The notes under the pieces: model-generated | Database searches by the model: none | What the model was told of the DNA's origin: nothing | The model's input: the letters and a program-made list of their open reading frames with translations, nothing else | Translations under genes and position numbers: made by a program | Assembly: GCA_020355165.1 (NCBI GenBank) | Contig: CP070661.1 | Coordinates: 1,529,588 to 1,593,587 of the forward strand | Source of the DNA: Burkholderiales bacterium | GTDB taxonomy: Bacteria; Pseudomonadota; Gammaproteobacteria; Burkholderiales; Burkholderiaceae_F | Reading direction: 5' to 3' | Length of the DNA stretch: 64,000 nt | In this document: piece after piece, positions 9,098 to 19,075 of the stretch | Layout of the letters: every line of letters begins with the position of its first letter | How positions within the stretch are numbered: position 1 is the stretch's first letter

Positions 9098-9856
9098 TTA
9101 CTCGTCGACCAGCCGGTTCAGCTCGCTCGCATCGACGGTCGGCCGCTCGGCATCGACCTCGTCCACCGAGATGCCGTGCCGGCGCAGCGCGGCGACCAGG
9201 CGATCGATCTCGCGCTGCTGCTTGTCGGCGTGGTCGACCAGGCCGTGCAGCGCCTTGACCAGCGGATCGTCGCCGCCCTGCGACAGGCCGTAGGCCGAGA
9301 AGCCCATCCGGTTGGCGGCCGACTCGCGCGCCGCGTCGACTTCCTTGTGCAGGATGCGCGCCGGGTTGCCGACGGCGGTCGCGCCCGCGGGCACCTCCTT
9401 GACCACCACCGCGTTGCCGCCGATGCGCGCGCCGTCGCCGACCGTGAAGGCGCCGAGCACCTGCGCGCCGGCACCGACGATGACGCCGCGGCCGAGCGTC
9501 GGGTGCCGCTTGGCTCCCTTGGCGAGCGACGTTCCGCCGAGCGTCACCCCCTGGTAGATGGTGCTGTCGTCGCCGATCTCGGCCGTCTCGCCGATGACGA
9601 TGCCCATGCCGTGGTCGATGAACACCCGCCGGCCGATCGTGGCGCCGGGATGGATCTCGATGCCGGTGAGCCAGCGCGCCAGGTGCGAGATGAAGCGCGC
9701 CAGCCAGCGAAGCCCGCCGCGCCAGCAGGCGTGCGCCAGCCGGTGCAGCCACAGCGCGTGCACGCCGGGGTAGCAGGTCAGCACCTCGAAGGCAGTGCGT
9801 GCGGCCGGGTCGCGCTCCAGCACGCAGCGGACGTCTTCGCGCAGGCGATCGAACAT
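9098..9856 (-). CDS. cysE: Serine O-acetyltransferase
   Basis: Acetylates L-serine from acetyl-CoA to O-acetylserine, the carbon skeleton for cysteine. The product is 252 residues from the MFDRLREDV start. The N-terminal helical SATase domain covers about 1-65. The left-handed beta-helix of hexapeptide repeats follows ([39 protein letters not shown]), with the catalytic His in DHGMG. The tail after residue ~170 is longer than in the minimal enzyme and partly helical. It is followed upstream by trmJ on the same strand. Confidence 0.93.
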   Translation of the reverse strand: MFDRLREDVRCVLERDPAARTAFEVLTCYPGVHALWLHRLAHACWRGGLRWLARFISHLARWLTGIEIHPGATIGRRVFIDHGMGIVIGETAEIGDDSTIYQGVTLGGTSLAKGAKRHPTLGRGVIVGAGAQVLGAFTVGDGARIGGNAVVVKEVPAGATAVGNPARILHKEVDAARESAANRMGFSAYGLSQGGDDPLVKALHGLVDHADKQQREIDRLVAALRRHGISVDEVDAERPTVDASELNRLVDE

Positions 9857-9888
9857 GGTCCTGGCCGTTCGCAACAGAGGCCGTGATT

Positions 9889-10689
9889 CTATCGGCCGCC
9901 CTTGCGGCCGACTCGTTCGGCGCGGCGCTGGATGATCGCTGCCGCGATGCCGCGCAGGATGTCGGCCTCGGCATCGCTCGGCTGGGCGCGTGCCAGCAGC
10001 CGCCGCAGGCGCGACATCAGCCGCTTCGGTTGCGCCGGATCGAGGTAGCCGAGTTCGACCAGCGCCTGCTCGAGGTGGGCGAACATGCCCTCGAGCCGCT
10101 CGTGGCTGGCCGGCGGCTCGGCTTCGAACGGCGTCAGCCGCCGGTCGATGCCGCCGCCGACCAATGCGAGGCGACACTCGTAGGCTGCCAGCTGCACTGC
10201 CTGGGCGAGGTTCAGCGATGCCGCCTGCGGGTCGGCGGCGATTGCACAGCAGGCACTGCAGCGCTCGATGTCGTCGTTGGCCAGGCCGTTGCGCTCGGCA
10301 CCGAAGACAAAGGCGACGTCGCCGGGCTCGAGCTCGATGTGGGCGCGGACCCTGACCGCCGCCGTGCGCAGGTCGGCGAGCGGCGGTCCGAACTCGCGCG
10401 CGTAGCCGGTCATGGCCAACGACAGGCGCACGCCCGCCAGTGCCTGCGCCAGCGTCGCGTGCAGCCCGGCCGCCTGCAGCACCCCGGCGGCGTGGGTGGC
10501 GAAGGCAAGTGCCTCGTCGTGCTGCCGGAAGCCCGGCTCGCGCGGTGCCACCACCTCCAGCCGGCTGAACCCCATCGTGCGGATGGCGCGCGCGGCCGCG
10601 CCGACGTTGCCCGGGTGGCTCGGCGCGACCAGCACGAAGCGCACTCGATCGAAGGCGGTAGCGTCCACGCGGCGGTCCTCGATGGCCAT
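9889..10689 (-). CDS. trmJ: tRNA (cytidine/uridine-2'-O-)-methyltransferase TrmJ
   Basis: A SPOUT-family methyltransferase that modifies the 2'-OH of nucleotide 32 in several tRNAs. It is 266 residues. The typical N-terminus [20 protein letters not shown] carries the Asn/Arg motif [11 protein letters not shown] and [15 protein letters not shown] form motifs 2 and 3 of the trefoil knot. The C-terminal helical extension (about 170-266) is characteristic of TrmJ. It is divergent from suhB with a 92-base gap, an arrangement conserved in proteobacteria. Confidence 0.92.
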   Translation of the reverse strand: MAIEDRRVDATAFDRVRFVLVAPSHPGNVGAAARAIRTMGFSRLEVVAPREPGFRQHDEALAFATHAAGVLQAAGLHATLAQALAGVRLSLAMTGYAREFGPPLADLRTAAVRVRAHIELEPGDVAFVFGAERNGLANDDIERCSACCAIAADPQAASLNLAQAVQLAAYECRLALVGGGIDRRLTPFEAEPPASHERLEGMFAHLEQALVELGYLDPAQPKRLMSRLRRLLARAQPSDAEADILRGIAAAIIQRRAERVGRKGGR

Positions 10690-10781
10690 GGCGGCGGCCT
10701 CGCCATGCCGGCCCAGTAGAATCCTCGGCCAGTCTAGCGGTGCGTCGCCGACGCGCCCTGCTCCTTCGACAATCCGTCCCG

Positions 10782-11594
10782 ATGCACCCGATGCTGAACA
10801 CGGCCGTGAAAGCGGCCCGCAGGGCGGCGGCGATCATCAATCGCGCCAGCCTCGACCTCGACCTGATCCGCGTCTCGACCAAGGGCCGGCGCGACTTCGT
10901 CACCGAGGTCGACCGCGCCGCCGAATCGGCGATCATCGAGACGCTGTCCACCGCCTATCCGCAGCACGCCTTCCTCGCCGAGGAAAGCGGCGCCAGCCAG
11001 CACGGCCACGAAGCCGAGTACACCTGGATCATCGATCCGCTGGACGGCACCACCAACTTCATCCACGGCTTTCCGCAGTACGCGGTGTCGATCGGCCTGC
11101 GCCACCGCGGGCAGCTGACCCAGGCGGTCGTCTACGACCCGACGCGCAACGAGCTGTTCACCGCCAGCCGCGGCCGCGGCGCCTTCCTCGACGACCGCCG
11201 CATCCGCGTCTCGCGCCGCAGCCTGTTGCGCGAGTCGCTGATCGGCACCGGCTTTCCGTTCCGCCAGCTGGAGCATCTCGACGAATACGTGCGCATGTTC
11301 AAGCGCATCACCGAGGCAACCGCCGGCATCCGCCGGCCTGGCGCCGCCGCGCTCGACCTCGCCTACGTCGCCGCCGGCCGGCTCGACGGCTTCTGGGAGT
11401 TCGGCCTGTCGCCGTGGGACATGGCGGCCGGCACGCTGATCATCGTCGAGGCGGGCGGCCTGGTCTCCGACTTCGACGGCGAGGAGAACTACCTGTTCAC
11501 CGGCAACGTCGTGTGCGGCGCGCCGAAGGTGCACGAGCAGCTGCTGGCGCTGGTGCAGGAAGTGCATCGGCGAGGCGAACCGGCCGGCGGCTGA
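10782..11594 (+). CDS. suhB: Inositol-1-monophosphatase / Nus factor SuhB
   Basis: A 270-residue Mg-dependent phosphatase that hydrolyses inositol-1-phosphate. In E. coli it also serves in rRNA antitermination complexes. The metal-site motifs are intact: EEESG-like LAEESGA near residue 67, [17 protein letters not shown], and the C-terminal [15 protein letters not shown]. The ATG at 10782 starts the conserved [13 protein letters not shown] segment; a longer frame from 10740 adds an Arg-rich leader that is unlikely to be translated. Divergent from trmJ and followed by mutS after 38 bases. Confidence 0.95.
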   Translation: MHPMLNTAVKAARRAAAIINRASLDLDLIRVSTKGRRDFVTEVDRAAESAIIETLSTAYPQHAFLAEESGASQHGHEAEYTWIIDPLDGTTNFIHGFPQYAVSIGLRHRGQLTQAVVYDPTRNELFTASRGRGAFLDDRRIRVSRRSLLRESLIGTGFPFRQLEHLDEYVRMFKRITEATAGIRRPGAAALDLAYVAAGRLDGFWEFGLSPWDMAAGTLIIVEAGGLVSDFDGEENYLFTGNVVCGAPKVHEQLLALVQEVHRRGEPAGG

Positions 11595-11632
11595 GCCGCT
11601 GCGCCGCGCCCGCGACCGAGTCCACTCCCGAG

Positions 11633-14239
11633 ATGGCAGCGCCGAAGCCGATCGCCGCGAGCGACGGCGAGCTCGCCCGCCATACGCCGATGATGCAGCA
11701 GTACCTGCGCATCAAGGCACAGCACCCGCACATCCTGCTCTTCTACCGGATGGGCGACTTCTATGAGCTGTTCTACGACGATGCCCGCCGCGCCGCGAAG
11801 CTGGTCAACATCACCCTGACCCAGCGCGGCACTTCCGCCGGCGCGCCGATCCCGATGGCCGGGGTGCCGGTGGTGTCGGTCGAGCAGTACCTGGCGCGGC
11901 TGGTCAGGCTGGGCGAGTCGGTGGCGATCTGCGAGCAGGTGGGAGACCCGGCCAGCAGCAAGGGGCCGGTCGAGCGCAAGGTCGTTCGGGTGGTGACGCC
12001 GGGCACGCTGACCGAGCTGTCGCTGCTCGACGCCAAGCGCGATGCGGCGCTGGCGGCCCTGGCCTTCGGCGGCAGCGACGAGGTCGCCATCGCCTGGCTG
12101 GTGCTGGCCAGCGGCGACCTGCGCGTGACGCGAACCACCCGCGGCGAACTCGCTTCCGAGCTGGCCCGCATCGCGCCGTCGGAACTGCTGCTCGCCGACG
12201 AACCCGGGCTCGAGGCACCGGAAACGGACACCCGTGTGCAGCGGCTGCCTCCGTGGCACTTCGACGCCGAGCGCGGCGCCCGGCTGCTGCGCGAACTGCT
12301 CGGCGTGACCACCCTGGCCGCCTTCGGCGTCGATGGCGAGCCGTTGCTGCTGGCTGCTGCCGGCGCGCTGCTCGCCTACGCACAGGACACGCAGCAGGCA
12401 CCGCTGTCGCACGTGACGCGGATCGCAGTGGAGCACGACAGCGAACTGGTGCTGCTGGACGCAGTGAGCCGGCGCAATCTCGAGCTGACCGAGTCGCTGC
12501 GCGGCGACGGCGGGCCGACGCTGTTCGCGCTGCTCGACGGCAATGCCACCGGCATGGGCAGCCGGCGGCTGCGTCACTGGCTGCACCATCCGCAGCGCGA
12601 TGCGGCGGTCGCGCGCGCGCGGCAGGCGTTCATCGGCGCACTGATCGACCTCGACCTGGCCTCGCGCGTGCAGGCGCCGCTGCGCCAGGTGCCCGACCTC
12701 GACCGTATCGCGGCGCGGATCGCCCTGGCCAGCGTGCGGCCGCGCGAGCTGGCGGCACTGCGCGACGCCGGCCCGCCGCTGGCCGCGGTGGCGGCGCTGC
12801 TGCAGCCGGTCGACACGCCGGATGGCGGCCGCTGGCGGCAGGGCTGCCTGCTGCCGCAGGAAATCGCCGACGAGTTGCGCCGGGCGCTGCTGCCCGAGCC
12901 GGCGGCGCAGCTGCGCGACGGCGACGTGATCGCCGCCGGGTTCGACGCCGAACTGGACGAACTGCGCGCGCTGCGCGACAACGTCGGCCAGTTCCTGCTC
13001 GACCTCGAGGCGCGCGAGCGGGCGCGCACCGGCATCGCCAACCTGCGGGTCGAATACAACCGCGTGCACGGCTTCTACATCGAGGTCACGCACGGCCAGG
13101 CGGGCAAGGTGCCGGACGACTACCGCCGCCGGCAGACGCTGAAGAACGCCGAGCGCTACATCACGCCCGAGCTGAAGGCGTTCGAGGACAAGGCGCTGTC
13201 GGCGCAGGAGCGCGCCCGTGGCCGCGAGCGCGAGCTTTTCGAGGCGCTGCTCGGGCGGCTGCAGCCGAAGGTGACGGCGCTGCTGGCCACGGCCGACGCA
13301 GTGGCCACGGTCGACGCGCTGGCGGCGCTGGCCCGTCACGCCGAGCGGGCGCGCTGGGTGGCGCCGCAGTTCAGCGATGCGCCCGGCCTGCAGATCCGCG
13401 GCGCGCGCCACCCGGTGGTCGAAGCGCAGATCGAGCAGTTCGTCGCCAACGACTGCACGCTCGGCCCGGGACGGCGGCTGCTGGTGATCACCGGCCCGAA
13501 CATGGGCGGCAAGTCGACCTACATGCGCTCGATCGCGCTGATCGCGCTGCTCGCCTACGCCGGCAGCTTCGTGCCGGCGGACAGCGCCCGCCTCGGACCG
13601 GTCGACCGGATCCTGACGCGCATCGGCGCCGCCGACGACCTGGCACGCGGCGCCTCGACCTTCATGGTCGAGATGACCGAGGCGGCGGCGATCCTGAACC
13701 GGGCGACCGAGTCGAGCCTGGTGCTGATGGACGAGATCGGCCGCGGCACGTCGACGTTCGACGGCATGGCGCTGGCCGCCGCCATCGCGCGCGCGCTGGC
13801 CGAGGCGAACCGTTCGCTCACGCTGTTCGCCACCCACTACTTCGAGCTGACCCAGCTGGCGCAGTGGCTGCCCGAAGTGGCCAACGTGCACGTGGCGGCT
13901 GCCCAGTCGCGCGGCAAGGTGGTGTTCCTGCACCAGGTGCGCGAGGGGCCGGCCAGCCAGAGCTACGGGCTGGCGGTGGCGCAGCTGGCCGGCGTGCCGC
14001 CGGAGGTGGTGCGCCGCGCGCGGTTTCTGCTGGCGCGACTCGAACAGCGCGCCGCAGCCAACCAGCCGCAGCTCGACCTGTTCGCCGCCGCCGAGGGCAC
14101 CGCCCCGGAGGCCGAGGTGTCGATCGAGCCGGCCGCCGATGAACTGCGCGAGAAGCTCGCCGCCACCGACATCGATTCGCTCAGCCCGCGCGATGCGCTG
14201 GCGCTGCTGTACGAACTGCAGGGGCTGGCCGGGCGCTGA
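11633..14239 (+). CDS. mutS: DNA mismatch repair protein MutS
   Basis: Recognises base mismatches and small loops and starts methyl-directed repair with MutL. The product is 868 residues. The N-terminal mismatch-binding domain has [15 protein letters not shown], in which the Phe and Glu of the F-x-E motif contact the mismatch. The connector, lever and clamp domains follow. The ATPase has Walker [13 protein letters not shown] near residue 620, Walker B ([16 protein letters not shown]) and the helix-turn-helix end. Start chosen at the conserved MAAPKP segment; the open frame extends far upstream through suhB but is not coding there. Confidence 0.97.
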   Translation: MAAPKPIAASDGELARHTPMMQQYLRIKAQHPHILLFYRMGDFYELFYDDARRAAKLVNITLTQRGTSAGAPIPMAGVPVVSVEQYLARLVRLGESVAICEQVGDPASSKGPVERKVVRVVTPGTLTELSLLDAKRDAALAALAFGGSDEVAIAWLVLASGDLRVTRTTRGELASELARIAPSELLLADEPGLEAPETDTRVQRLPPWHFDAERGARLLRELLGVTTLAAFGVDGEPLLLAAAGALLAYAQDTQQAPLSHVTRIAVEHDSELVLLDAVSRRNLELTESLRGDGGPTLFALLDGNATGMGSRRLRHWLHHPQRDAAVARARQAFIGALIDLDLASRVQAPLRQVPDLDRIAARIALASVRPRELAALRDAGPPLAAVAALLQPVDTPDGGRWRQGCLLPQEIADELRRALLPEPAAQLRDGDVIAAGFDAELDELRALRDNVGQFLLDLEARERARTGIANLRVEYNRVHGFYIEVTHGQAGKVPDDYRRRQTLKNAERYITPELKAFEDKALSAQERARGRERELFEALLGRLQPKVTALLATADAVATVDALAALARHAERARWVAPQFSDAPGLQIRGARHPVVEAQIEQFVANDCTLGPGRRLLVITGPNMGGKSTYMRSIALIALLAYAGSFVPADSARLGPVDRILTRIGAADDLARGASTFMVEMTEAAAILNRATESSLVLMDEIGRGTSTFDGMALAAAIARALAEANRSLTLFATHYFELTQLAQWLPEVANVHVAAAQSRGKVVFLHQVREGPASQSYGLAVAQLAGVPPEVVRRARFLLARLEQRAAANQPQLDLFAAAEGTAPEAEVSIEPAADELREKLAATDIDSLSPRDALALLYELQGLAGR

Positions 14240-14255
14240 CGCGCACCCGCGTCGT

Positions 14256-14777
14256 TCAATGCCGCCGGTGGCCGGGCGGCCGGCGCAGGTCCTGGGTCTC
14301 GACCACGCGCAGGAAATCCGGCGGCTGCGGTCGATCGGCCGCCGACAGTTCGTCGTCGCTTGCCCGCTCGACGCTGCGCACGTGCAGGTCGAAGCGCAGC
14401 GCGTAGCCCGCCAGCGGATGGTTGCCGTCGAGCACCGCCATTGCCTCGGCGACGTCGGTCACGGTGTAGATGCGGCCGTCGGCCTGCCCCGGCAGGCCTT
14501 CGTAGCGCATGCCGACCTCGACCTGCGGCCCGAGCCGGCGGCATTCGACGAGGTGCACCAGCGACGCGTCGGCATCGCCGAATGCGTCTTCCGGCTCCAG
14601 CATCACCGACGTGCGATAGCCGGCCTCCTGCCCGGCCAGCGCCGCCTCGATGCGCGGGAATATGTCGCCAGCCCCGTGCAGGTACACCAGCGGCGATTCG
14701 GTCTTCTCCAGCAGCTCGCCCTGCGCGTCGTACATCGACACGTCGAGGCTGACCAGGCAGCCGTCTTCGATCTTCAC
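14256..14777 (-). CDS. FKBP-type peptidyl-prolyl isomerase, SlyD-like
   Basis: A 173-residue cytoplasmic isomerase/chaperone. FKBP part 1 (residues 1-65) contains the YLHGAGDIFPRIEAALAGQ core. The inserted IF (flap) domain follows, with PEDAFGDAD at about 62-70 (an AYG/AFG motif). The chain then returns to the FKBP fold with LDGNHPLAGYALRFDLHV. The His/Cys-rich metal tail of E. coli SlyD is absent; the tail is short, ending PPGHRRH. It faces away from the ribosomal oxygenase gene with a 38-base gap. Confidence 0.9.
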   Translation of the reverse strand: MKIEDGCLVSLDVSMYDAQGELLEKTESPLVYLHGAGDIFPRIEAALAGQEAGYRTSVMLEPEDAFGDADASLVHLVECRRLGPQVEVGMRYEGLPGQADGRIYTVTDVAEAMAVLDGNHPLAGYALRFDLHVRSVERASDDELSAADRPQPPDFLRVVETQDLRRPPGHRRH

Positions 14778-14815
14778 GGAGGTCCTGTCGATCGGCGATA
14801 TGCTCGACGGCGATT

Positions 14816-15958
14816 ATGGCCCCGCCCGCCCTGACCCATCTCGGCTCGCTCACGGTGGCGCGGTTCATGCGCGAGGCCTGGCAGCGGCGACCGCTGCTGA
14901 TCCGCCAGGCGCTGCCCGGGTTGCGCTCGCCGGTGCGTCGCGCCCAGCTGTTCGAGCTGGCGGCGCGCGACGACGTCGAATCGCGCTGCGTGACCGCCTT
15001 CGGCGGCCGCTGGCGGCTCGCCCACGGCCCGTTCGCGCGTTCGTCCCTGCCGCCGCTGGCGCGCAGGCGGTGGACGCTGCTGGTGCAGGGACTCGACCTG
15101 CACCTGCCCGCCGCCCATTCGCTGCTGCAGCGCTTCCGCTTCGCTCCGGACGCGCGGCTCGACGACCTGATGGCGAGCTACGCGACCGACGGCGGCGGCG
15201 TCGGTCCGCACGTCGATTCCTACGACGTCTTCCTGATCCAGGCGCACGGCCGTCGGCGCTGGCGGATCAGCCGGCAGCGCGACCTCGCCCTGGTCGACGG
15301 CCTGCCGCTGAAGATCCTCGCCAATTTCCGCCCGGGCGCCGAGTGGGTGCTCGAGCCCGGCGACGTCCTGTACCTGCCGCCTGGAGTGGCGCACGACGGC
15401 GTGGCGCTGGGCGAGTGCATCACGCTGTCGGTCGGCTTTCGCGCGCCGTCGTGGCAGGAACTGGTCGAGCCCTGGTTCCTGCAGCAGGCGGCGCGCGTGC
15501 GCCTGAGCGGCCGCTACGCCGACCCGGGCGCGCGGCCGACGCGCCGGCCGGGCCGGCTCCCGGCACAGATGGTCGAGCAGGCCTGGCGGCAGCTGTCGAG
15601 CCTGCGGCCGCGGCGCAGCGATGCGGTGCAGATGCTGCTCGCGCAGCTGACCGAACCGAAGCCGCAGGTGATCTTCGACCGGCCGCGGCGACCCCTGAGC
15701 CTGGCGGCGCTTCAGCGAGCCGCGGCGCAGGGACGGCTGCAGCTGCGCGCCGACCCGCGCACCCGCTGCCTGTACGCCGGCCGGCGCTTCGCGATCAACG
15801 GTGAGGTCTGCCCGGCCGGCGCCTACGACCTTCGGCTGGCCCGACTTGCCGACTCGCGCCGGATCGGCACAGACTCGCTGCGCAGCGCGCCCGCGGCATT
15901 GCTGCGGCTGCTGCACGAGTGGCATGTCGCCGGCTGGCTGCATGTCGACCAGGAGTGA
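14816..15958 (+). CDS. roxA: Ribosomal protein uL16 arginine 3-hydroxylase (cupin, YcfD/RoxA)
   Basis: A Fe(II)/2-oxoglutarate oxygenase that hydroxylates an arginine of ribosomal protein L16. The 380-residue protein has the JmjC-type cupin with metal ligands His132 and Asp134 (GPHVDSYDVFLIQ) and His193 (PPGVAHDG). A helical dimerisation region and a winged-helix C-terminal part follow. The spacing and length agree with E. coli YcfD. The next gene starts 8 bases after its stop, so the two are probably co-transcribed. Confidence 0.9.
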   Translation: MAPPALTHLGSLTVARFMREAWQRRPLLIRQALPGLRSPVRRAQLFELAARDDVESRCVTAFGGRWRLAHGPFARSSLPPLARRRWTLLVQGLDLHLPAAHSLLQRFRFAPDARLDDLMASYATDGGGVGPHVDSYDVFLIQAHGRRRWRISRQRDLALVDGLPLKILANFRPGAEWVLEPGDVLYLPPGVAHDGVALGECITLSVGFRAPSWQELVEPWFLQQAARVRLSGRYADPGARPTRRPGRLPAQMVEQAWRQLSSLRPRRSDAVQMLLAQLTEPKPQVIFDRPRRPLSLAALQRAAAQGRLQLRADPRTRCLYAGRRFAINGEVCPAGAYDLRLARLADSRRIGTDSLRSAPAALLRLLHEWHVAGWLHVDQE

Positions 15959-15966
15959 CACCGATC

Positions 15967-16467
15967 ATGCAGGCGCTCGCGCCCGACCCGCCGCAACGAA
16001 CGCTGATCGGCTCGCGCGCCGACCTCGAGGCGGCGCTGCTGGTTCTGATCACCCGCGCCCGCCAGCGGCTGCGCTTTGCCGCGGTCGACCTGTCGGTGCT
16101 CGCGCTCGGCGAGGTCAGGCCCGTCGCAGCGATGCGCGCGGTGCTGCTTGCCGACGCGTACAACCGGATCCAGCTGCTGGTCGACGACATGGCGTGGCTC
16201 GACACCCGCGCGCCGCGCCTGCGCGGCCTGCAGCGCGACTTCCCGCACGCCCTGCTGATCCGCTGTGCCGATCCGCAGGATCCGGTCGGCCACGACGTGG
16301 TGGCGATCGGCGACGACCGCGACGCATTGCGGCTGCAGCCGACCATCGGCATCCTCGGCGAGATGTGGTGCCACCACGGCCCGTTTGCCCAGCCGCTCGG
16401 CACCGAGTTCGATCGACGCTGGGAGCACGCCTCGCACAACCAGCCGTCGCAGCCGCTGGGCCTGTAG
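15967..16467 (+). CDS. Hypothetical protein, possibly PLD-like fold
   Basis: A protein of 166 residues that I do not recognise as a characterised family. It reads as an alpha/beta domain: a helix with LEAALLVLITRARQRL, a strand LRFAAVDLSVLAL, then YNRIQLLVDDMAWLDTRAPRLRGLQR, HALLIRCAD, and the C-terminal HNQPSQPLGL. The pattern resembles one half of a phospholipase D-like fold, but no HKD motif is present, so catalysis of that type is unlikely. It lies 8 bases after the ribosomal oxygenase gene and probably shares its transcript. Confidence 0.75.
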   Translation: MQALAPDPPQRTLIGSRADLEAALLVLITRARQRLRFAAVDLSVLALGEVRPVAAMRAVLLADAYNRIQLLVDDMAWLDTRAPRLRGLQRDFPHALLIRCADPQDPVGHDVVAIGDDRDALRLQPTIGILGEMWCHHGPFAQPLGTEFDRRWEHASHNQPSQPLGL

Positions 16468-16499
16468 GCCCCCGCCTCAAGCCGCAACGGGCCTGCCAA

Positions 16500-16529
16500 T
16501 TGCGGATGCCGCATTGCAGCAGGTACAAT
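16500..16529 (+). promoter_or_regulatory. Sigma-70-like promoter of the lipoprotein gene
   Basis: TTGCGG (16500-16505) and TACAAT (16524-16529) are separated by 18 bases. They lie about 100 bases before the ATG of the small lipoprotein, in an otherwise gene-free 160-base gap. The match to consensus is good at -10 and fair at -35. The short Cys/Arg-bearing frame that starts at 16562 is more likely leader than protein. Confidence 0.5.
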
Positions 16530-16627
16530 CACGTACGCGTTTCCGTTAGCCCTGCAGGATCGTGATGAATTCGCGCTCGTGCCGAGCCGAAAGCGCTTCA
16601 CCAACCCCGGAAAAGGAACCCATCGCC

Positions 16628-17011
16628 ATGACCCGTCCGATCCTCGCTGCTTCCCTGATCGTCCTCGCGCTCGCCGCCTGCGGCAAGAAAGAGGAAGCTC
16701 CTGCCGCTGCGCCGGCTCCCGCGCCTGCTGCCGCTCCGGCTCCGGCGCCTGCTCCTGCCGCCGCGCCCGCCGCGCCCGCTACGACCAGCGAGTCCGCGCC
16801 GGCTCAGGCCGCGCCCGCCGGCTCGTCGGCGTCTGGCTCGTCGCAGTCGTTCACCGAGAAGGTCGAGAAGGACCTCAAGGAAGCCGGCAAGGCGATCGAG
16901 CAGACGCCCGGCCAGGTGACCGAGGCAGCGAAGCAGGCGCCCGGCCAGGTCTCCGAAGCGGCGCAGAAGTCGGCGACCGAGGTCAAGGCAGCCGTTACTC
17001 CCAAGCAGTAA
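16628..17011 (+). CDS. Small Ala/Pro-rich lipoprotein
   Basis: A 127-residue lipoprotein. The signal sequence MTRPILAASLIVLALAAC ends in a lipobox LAAC with Cys18. The residues after Cys (GKKEE) do not include the Asp that retains lipoproteins in the inner membrane. An Ala/Pro linker of about 45 residues follows, then an amphipathic, charged region (EKVEKDLKEAGKAIEQTPGQ) in which TPGQV and APGQV repeat. No enzyme domain is visible. It probably tethers to the outer membrane and spans part of the periplasm. Own promoter and terminator make it a single-gene unit. Confidence 0.82.
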   Translation: MTRPILAASLIVLALAACGKKEEAPAAAPAPAPAAAPAPAPAPAAAPAAPATTSESAPAQAAPAGSSASGSSQSFTEKVEKDLKEAGKAIEQTPGQVTEAAKQAPGQVSEAAQKSATEVKAAVTPKQ

Positions 17012-17056
17012 GCGGCAACGCTGGCTGCTGCGCGGGCGATTCGCGCAGCATCAGGA

Positions 17057-17082
17057 GGGGCCGGCCGCGCCGGCCCCTTTTT
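17057..17082 (+). terminator. Rho-independent terminator after the lipoprotein gene
   Basis: Arms 17057-17065 and 17069-17077 are perfectly complementary (9 bases, all G/C) around a three-base loop and are followed by five T at 17078-17082. It lies 45 bases after the stop codon. The convergent metallo-hydrolase gene ends 25 bases further on, with no A/T run on its side. Confidence 0.9.
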
Positions 17083-17106
17083 GTCGTCGTGGTTGGTTGC
17101 GGTCGG

Positions 17107-17874
17107 TCAGCAGCGCTGCCACGGCAGCCCGCTGTCCTGGTCGGCCACCAGCACGTCGTGCTCACCGCAGCCGAGCACGGCGGCCAGCGCCTGCTGCGCC
17201 AGCTGCGGCAGGTTGTTGCGCCGGCTCAGGTGGCCGGCGGCAACCAGTCCCAGTCGGCGGCGATCGAGCCGGCCGAGCAGCGACGCTGCCTGCGCATTGG
17301 ACAGGTGTCCCTGCCCGCCGAGGATGCGCGCCTTCAGGAACGGCGGGTAGGCCGATGCGCGCAGCATCTCGGCGTCGTGATTGCACTCGAGCAGCAGCGC
17401 ATCGACCCCGGCCAGCGCGCTGAAGACGTCGTCGGCCGGCGCGCCGATGTCGGTCAGCACGCCGAGCCGGCGGTCGCCATCGCTGAACACGTACTGCAGC
17501 GGCTCGGCCGCGTCGTGTGCCACCGCGAACGGCATCAGCCGCAATGCGCCGATCGCGACGATCTCGCCGGCGACGACCTCGGTGAACCCGGCCTGCAGCG
17601 CGGCCGCGCGCGCCGTGCCGACGGAGCAGTACACCGGCAGCTCGACCTTCCGCCGCAGTGCGTGCACCCCGCCGACGTGATCGCTGTGCTCGTGCGTCAG
17701 CACGATCGCGTCGAGGTCGCCGAGGTCGAGCCCGGCACGCGCCAGCCGCTGCCGCAGCTGGCGGCCGTTGAAGCCGTTGTCGAGCAGGACCCGGGTGGTG
17801 ACGAAGCCGTCGCTGGCCTCGACCACCGTGGCGTTGCCCTCGCTGCCGGATCCGAGGCAGCTGAAACGCAGCAT
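17107..17874 (-). CDS. MBL-fold metallo-hydrolase, YycJ/WalJ-like
   Basis: A 255-residue metallo-beta-lactamase-fold hydrolase. The start MLRFSCLGSGSEGNATVVEA is typical of the YycJ branch. The metal motif reads LTHEHSDHVGG, followed by ECNHD and a distal GHLS. Family members are proposed to be phosphodiesterases or exonucleases acting on nucleic acid; the substrate here is unknown. It lies 20 bases after bamC on the same strand and continues the dapA-bamC transcript, as in other Burkholderiales. Confidence 0.88.
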   Translation of the reverse strand: MLRFSCLGSGSEGNATVVEASDGFVTTRVLLDNGFNGRQLRQRLARAGLDLGDLDAIVLTHEHSDHVGGVHALRRKVELPVYCSVGTARAAALQAGFTEVVAGEIVAIGALRLMPFAVAHDAAEPLQYVFSDGDRRLGVLTDIGAPADDVFSALAGVDALLLECNHDAEMLRASAYPPFLKARILGGQGHLSNAQAASLLGRLDRRRLGLVAAGHLSRRNNLPQLAQQALAAVLGCGEHDVLVADQDSGLPWQRC

Positions 17875-17894
17875 CGACGCCGGACCCGCGCGCG

Positions 17895-19064
17895 TCAGCG
17901 AAGCTGATCGTTGATCTGCGCCAGGATCTTGCCGGAGGTGGGGCTGGTGTCCGGCCTGCCCTCACGGTCCTGCACGGTCACCATCGTGCGGTCTCCCGCC
18001 GCCGAGACCGCCACCCGGAACTGCTGGGCGTCGACCTTGGCGTCGCGCCCGAACAGCTTCGACAGGAAGCCCTGGCTGTCGCGCTGCTTCTGCTCGACCT
18101 CGGGATCCAGGTAGCGCACGAAGTACAGGCCGCGCGCGCGGTCACGGTCCTCGACCGTGAAACCGCCGCGGTCCAGTGCCAGGCCGACGCGGCGCCAGGC
18201 GCGGTCGAACGGCTCGTCGATGCTCACGCGGGCCGGTCCCGAGGCATCGGCCGGCAGCACCTGGGCGATCGGCGGCTGCGTCGACACGGTCACCGCGGCC
18301 CCGCCGGCGGCCTGGGCAGCGGCGGCAGTCGCCTGCGCCGGCGCCGGCGCGAAACGCTGCGCCAGCAGCTGCAGCAGCTCGACCTCGAGCTCGGGATCCG
18401 ACGGCCGCGGCTGCCACTTGGTGCTGTCCTGCGCCTGCGAGGTGTAGACCTCGACCATGCCGCGGTGGCTGACGAAGATCTCCGACGTGTTGCCGGCCGT
18501 GCGCTCGATGCGGAAGCGGAACTTGTCCATCTCGCCGGTCGAGAACACCTGGCCGAGGAACCGCCCGAGCAGGCCGCGGATCAGCGGCTGCGGCAGGCTG
18601 GCCCGGTTCTCGGCCCACGCCGTCTCGACGATGCCCAGCTTCGCGTCCTCGCGCTCGATCTGCAGGCCGATGGTCGGCAGGAATTCCCTCACCACGTTGA
18701 AGGACTGCTCCGGCGGCACGTCGACCACCAGCCAGCGCTGCGTTCCTTCGCGCTCGATGCGCGCGTTGGGAACGGCCGGCGCGACGAGCAGCGCGGTGCC
18801 GCCGCGGGGCTGGCCGCGGCTTGCCGCCGCGGCCGCGGAAGCCGTCGCGCTGGTGGTGGTGCTGCCGCGCTGGGGCACCGCGAATCGATCGTCGCGCGGC
18901 AGCTGCGACAGATCCGGTGGCACCTCGAGCGTACGCGGCGCCGGCGCGCTCTGGTACTCGATCTTGTCCGAGCTCAGGTTCACCGTGCTGCAGCCGGCCG
19001 CCACCGCGGCGAATGCGCACGCCACCGCGGCGCGCGCCAGCCAGGCGCAGGATTTGATCGACAT
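17895..19064 (-). CDS. bamC: Outer membrane protein assembly factor BamC
   Basis: Lipoprotein of the BAM complex that inserts beta-barrel proteins into the outer membrane. The 389-residue product has a signal peptide with lipobox VAAGC (Cys25). The unstructured N-terminal segment with EVPPDLSQLP binds BamD in homologues. Two helix-grip domains follow, about 90-220 and 255-385, joined by an Ala-rich linker. It starts 11 bases after dapA, the conserved dapA-bamC arrangement. Confidence 0.92.
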   Translation of the reverse strand: MSIKSCAWLARAAVACAFAAVAAGCSTVNLSSDKIEYQSAPAPRTLEVPPDLSQLPRDDRFAVPQRGSTTTSATASAAAAASRGQPRGGTALLVAPAVPNARIEREGTQRWLVVDVPPEQSFNVVREFLPTIGLQIEREDAKLGIVETAWAENRASLPQPLIRGLLGRFLGQVFSTGEMDKFRFRIERTAGNTSEIFVSHRGMVEVYTSQAQDSTKWQPRPSDPELEVELLQLLAQRFAPAPAQATAAAAQAAGGAAVTVSTQPPIAQVLPADASGPARVSIDEPFDRAWRRVGLALDRGGFTVEDRDRARGLYFVRYLDPEVEQKQRDSQGFLSKLFGRDAKVDAQQFRVAVSAAGDRTMVTVQDREGRPDTSPTSGKILAQINDQLR

Positions 19065-19075
19065 CCGGGCCCCCA

